Positions 61,651 to 64,000 of a stretch of DNA of 64,000 nucleotides are shown here, one piece after another. The notes beneath the pieces are model-generated. The model did not search any database. It was not told where the DNA came from and saw nothing but the letters and a program-made list of their open reading frames with translations. Both the position numbers and the translations under genes were made by a program. Where the stretch lies: positions 1-64,000 of the forward strand of contig JANMMZ010000113.1 in assembly GCA_031373665.1 (NCBI GenBank), in the 5' to 3' direction. This DNA is from M3007 sp031373665. Lineage in GTDB: Bacteria > Bacteroidota > Bacteroidia > Chitinophagales > Saprospiraceae. The number at the start of each line of letters is the position of its first letter. Positions within the stretch are counted from its first letter, which is position 1.

Positions 61651-63276
61651 ATGCAGAAATCATCCGAAGAAGCCCTTCTTGTTGCTCGCCAAGAACTCGC
61701 CTTTCAGATCGAAGAGAAAAGCAAATTATCCAGTGAATTGCACATTGCAAAAGAGGAATTGGCTTTCCAAATAGACGAAAAAGGCAAGCGTGCTGCCGAA
61801 TTAGATATTGCGAATAAGGAACTCGCTTTTCAAAAAGAAGAAAAAAGTAAACGCGCTGCCGAGTTGGGCATTGCCAATAAAGAACTGGTTTTTCAAGACG
61901 ATGAAAAAGGCAAGCGTGCTGCAGAATTAAGTATTGCCAACAAAGAACTCGCTTTTCAAGATGATGAAAAGGGTAAACGTGCCGCTGAGTTGGGCATTGC
62001 TAATATAGAACTTGCTTTTCAAGATGATGAAAAAGAAAAACGTGCCGCCGAATTAACGATTGCCAATAAGGAACTCGCCTTTCAAAACGATGAAAAGGAA
62101 AAACGTGCTGCCGAATTGGGTATTGCCAACATAGAATTGATTTTTCAAAACAATGAAAAAGAAAAACGTGCCGCCGAATTAAACATTGCCAATACAGAAC
62201 TCGCTTTTCAAAACGATGAAAAGGAAAAACGTGCTGCCGAATTAGGCATTGCCAATACAGAACTCGCCTTTCAAAACGATGAAAAGGAAAAACGTGCTGC
62301 CGAATTAGGCATTGCCAATAAGGAACTCGCATTTCAAAACGATGAAAAGGAAAAACGTGCCGCAGAATTTGACATTGCCAATAAGGAACTCGCTTTTCAA
62401 AACGATGAAAAGGAAAAACGTGCCGCAGAATTGACGATTGCCAATATGGAACTTGCTTTTCAAAATGAAGAAAAGGAAAAACGCGCTGCCGAGTTAGGCA
62501 TTGCCAATACGGAACTTGCTTTTCAGAATGAAGAAAAAGAAAAACGTGCCGCAGAATTAATCATTGCCAACAAGGAACTTTTGGCATTTACTTACATATC
62601 GAGCCACGATTTGCAAGAGCCCCTGCGCAAAATACAGACCTTCGTGACCGTTATACTCGAAAATGAAAACGAAACCCTCTCCGAAAATGGCAAAAGTAAC
62701 TTCCAACGGATGCAATTGGCCGCAGGTAGGATGCAACAATTGATTGACGATTTGCTCGCTTTCTCACGCATCAGCACCACAGAATTGACCTTTGAAAAAA
62801 CGGATCTCCATACCATTGTGGAGGAAATAAAAACAGAATTGAAGGATACAATCCTTGAAAAACACGCGACGATTGAGTCCCATGAACTTTGCTCCGCCAA
62901 TATCATCGCTTTTCAGTTTCGCCAATTGCTCTACAACCTCATCAGCAATGCCTTAAAATTCTCTAATCCAAATGTCCCCTCACACATTACCGTGCGCAGT
63001 AGAATAGTGAAGGGGAGCCTATTGAACAACCCAAAACTATCGCCCGAAAAAAACTATTGCCATATTACGGTGAAAGACAATGGCATTGGTTTTGAGCCAC
63101 ATTTTAACGAACGCATCTTTGAGGTATTCCAAAAACTACATGGCAAAGAAGTGTATGCAGGCACAGGTATTGGCTTGGCAATTGTCAAAAAAATTGTAGA
63201 AAATCACAACGGCATCATCACTGCAACGAGTGCGTTAAATGAGGGTGCAAAGTTTGATATTTATGTGCCAGCGTAA
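61651..63276 (+). CDS. Histidine kinase with N-terminal 21-residue repeat rod
   Basis: A 541-residue soluble kinase. Residues 26-298 hold 13 complete 21-residue units of the type RAAELxIANxELAFQxxEK, preceded by a diverged unit and followed by a partial one. Three heptads per unit predict a continuous coiled-coil rod. HisKA follows, with H319 in SSHDLQEPLRK, and a HATPase with NLISNALKF and GTGIGLAIVKK. There is no sensor domain in the usual sense and no membrane segment. The neighbouring receivers of both types are candidate partners. Confidence 0.9.
   Translation: MQKSSEEALLVARQELAFQIEEKSKLSSELHIAKEELAFQIDEKGKRAAELDIANKELAFQKEEKSKRAAELGIANKELVFQDDEKGKRAAELSIANKELAFQDDEKGKRAAELGIANIELAFQDDEKEKRAAELTIANKELAFQNDEKEKRAAELGIANIELIFQNNEKEKRAAELNIANTELAFQNDEKEKRAAELGIANTELAFQNDEKEKRAAELGIANKELAFQNDEKEKRAAEFDIANKELAFQNDEKEKRAAELTIANMELAFQNEEKEKRAAELGIANTELAFQNEEKEKRAAELIIANKELLAFTYISSHDLQEPLRKIQTFVTVILENENETLSENGKSNFQRMQLAAGRMQQLIDDLLAFSRISTTELTFEKTDLHTIVEEIKTELKDTILEKHATIESHELCSANIIAFQFRQLLYNLISNALKFSNPNVPSHITVRSRIVKGSLLNNPKLSPEKNYCHITVKDNGIGFEPHFNERIFEVFQKLHGKEVYAGTGIGLAIVKKIVENHNGIITATSALNEGAKFDIYVPA
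61726..62580 (+). repeat. 63-bp tandem coding repeat
   Basis: Thirteen 63-bp units (61726-62544) plus a partial unit to 62580. Units are highly similar in DNA (AAACGTGCCGCCGAATT-like core), which implies recent expansion or gene conversion, and the number probably varies between strains. Confidence 0.9.
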
Positions 63277-63287
63277 AATAATTAATA

Positions 63288-63713
63288 ATGGAAAACTTGG
63301 ACAATCACGAAAAAATAAAAATCTGTTTGGTGGACGACGATGCGCTTTTCTTAACGTTATTGGCCATTGAATTCGAGCAAAACCCTAATTTTGAAGTAGT
63401 TACCTACCCAAGTGGGGAGCTTTGCGTGGCGCATTTATCTCAAAAACCTGATGTAATTATTTTAGATTATCACCTCAATGGCATTGATGCTAATGCCATG
63501 AATGGTATCGAAACTCTGGATAAAATCAAGGCTTTTGATGCGAATATCACCGTTTTGATGCTTTCTTCTCAAGAAAAACGAGAAGAAGCCCTCCAGTGTA
63601 TGGCGCATGATGCACTCGATTATGTGGTGAAAAGCGACATGGCTTTCCTGCGCCTTCAAAATGTGATTTTGACGCTTCAAGTGGTTAAAAAACTGAAAAT
63701 AAGTGATAATTGA
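63288..63713 (+). CDS. Single-domain response regulator (DYHL type)
   Basis: A 141-residue receiver. LVDDDALFL, phospho-Asp in VIILDYHLNG, and VVKSD are as in the gene at 59966. It follows the repeat-rod kinase by 11 bp, so it is probably its partner. Its stop is 4 bp before regulon site 9. Confidence 0.87.
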   Translation: MENLDNHEKIKICLVDDDALFLTLLAIEFEQNPNFEVVTYPSGELCVAHLSQKPDVIILDYHLNGIDANAMNGIETLDKIKAFDANITVLMLSSQEKREEALQCMAHDALDYVVKSDMAFLRLQNVILTLQVVKKLKISDN

Positions 63714-63717
63714 AATA

Positions 63718-63783
63718 GTGATAATTATGTAATCTTTTTTTAATTTTATGTAACAAATACTCGTCAGTAAGCCCGTAATTTTG
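63718..63783 (+). promoter_or_regulatory. Shared stress-regulon promoter, site 9 (degenerate)
   Basis: GTGATAAT (63718), TTTATGTAAC (63745), TAATTTTG (63776-63783): the same spacing as the other eight, but with two changes in the first box. Half-sites TAATTATGTAA (63722) and ATTTTATGTAA (63743). It precedes a response regulator gene by 51 bp. Confidence 0.7.
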
Positions 63784-63834
63784 TGGTATTAATTCATGAT
63801 TAATTTCTGTCTAATAATCCATAAAATATGATCA

Positions 63835-64000
63835 ATGACTAATGTAGATAAAATAAAATTATTTTTAGTTGACGATGATTCAATTTCTTCAAAATTACTA
63901 GAAATTGAACTCTTAGAACACGCTGATTTTACGATAGAAACCTACCCTACAGGTGAACTTTGCATTGCCAGCCTATCTCATGCTCCTGATGTCATTATAT
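63835..64000 (+). CDS. Response regulator receiver, truncated by the window end
   Basis: The first 55 residues of a third DYHL-type receiver (MTNVDKIKLFLVDDD, later YPTGELCIASL). The ATG at 63835 is preceded by an in-frame-stopping short ATG. The rest lies beyond the window. Confidence 0.85.
   Translation, partial: MTNVDKIKLFLVDDDSISSKLLEIELLEHADFTIETYPTGELCIASLSHAPDVII

Noticed and set aside
61726..62580. Regular 63-bp repeats that might be read as a CRISPR array
   Set aside because: Repeats are contiguous, lack unique spacers, and encode an in-frame 21-residue coiled-coil unit.
1..64000. tRNA, rRNA, prophage, intact insertion sequence or CRISPR-Cas genes
   Set aside because: Looked for on both strands by eye; no supporting sequence was recognised, though a dedicated RNA search could find small RNAs I cannot see.

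Overview
This 64 kb window looks like a chromosomal segment of a Bacteroidota bacterium, probably of the Saprospiria/Chitinophagia side of the phylum (inference, no rRNA gene is present). The reasons are a type IX secretion C-terminal sorting domain, Bacteroidota-style -7 promoter elements (TAnnTTTG), few Shine-Dalgarno sites, a Met-tuned proteorhodopsin, and several DUF families typical of the phylum.

Left part (1-31.9 kb) is mixed chromosome: thrS; a secreted Asp-box propeller protein and a GH28 enzyme; a GntR(YtrA)-ABC transporter operon with a visible operator over its start site; membrane and lipoprotein genes; pabA directly abutting a giant cytochrome c/PA14/propeller/DUF1080 protein; a small accessory patch (Fic protein between inverted GTTGTGTGC repeats, AT-rich secreted protein); a proton-pumping rhodopsin; two overlapping tiny membrane proteins; rpsT; a PaaE-like reductase and cell-envelope genes; an aldehyde dehydrogenase; a parA-RHH-DUF3137 set; clpX; and a periplasmic rhodanese.

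Right part (31.9-64 kb) is a stress and envelope-maintenance island, almost all on the + strand: DUF4403 lipoprotein, YtxH, Dps, YceI, CsbD, PA2169-family protein, several tiny membrane proteins (Thivi_2564-like, lmo0937-like), MlaE/F/D lipid transport, hydrolase, AI-2E exporter family protein, OmpA lipoprotein, low-affinity iron permease family, ECF sigma factor, porin, universal stress protein, GH130 and a two-domain GT4 protein. It ends with an AraC-type regulator, a PAS hybrid histidine kinase, tandem single-domain response regulators and a kinase with a 21-residue repeat rod. Two minus-strand intrusions (a DUF433/DUF5615 toxin-antitoxin pair and an AAA/PD-(D/E)XK gene), plus an ATPase remnant, interrupt it.

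The central observation is that nine promoters in this island share one composite element with invariant spacing: GTGTGAAT, 19 nt, ATTRTRTAAC, 22 nt, ACCTTTG. It contains two direct 11-bp half-sites (RAATNNTRTAA) exactly 21 bp apart, with the downstream half taking the place of the -33 box. That geometry fits activation by an AraC-family protein, and the AraC-type gene at 56136 is itself preceded by the element. I infer a self-reinforcing general stress regulon controlled by the adjacent phosphorelay; the ECF sigma factor is the alternative candidate. The window also holds several families of short inverted repeats present in two copies.
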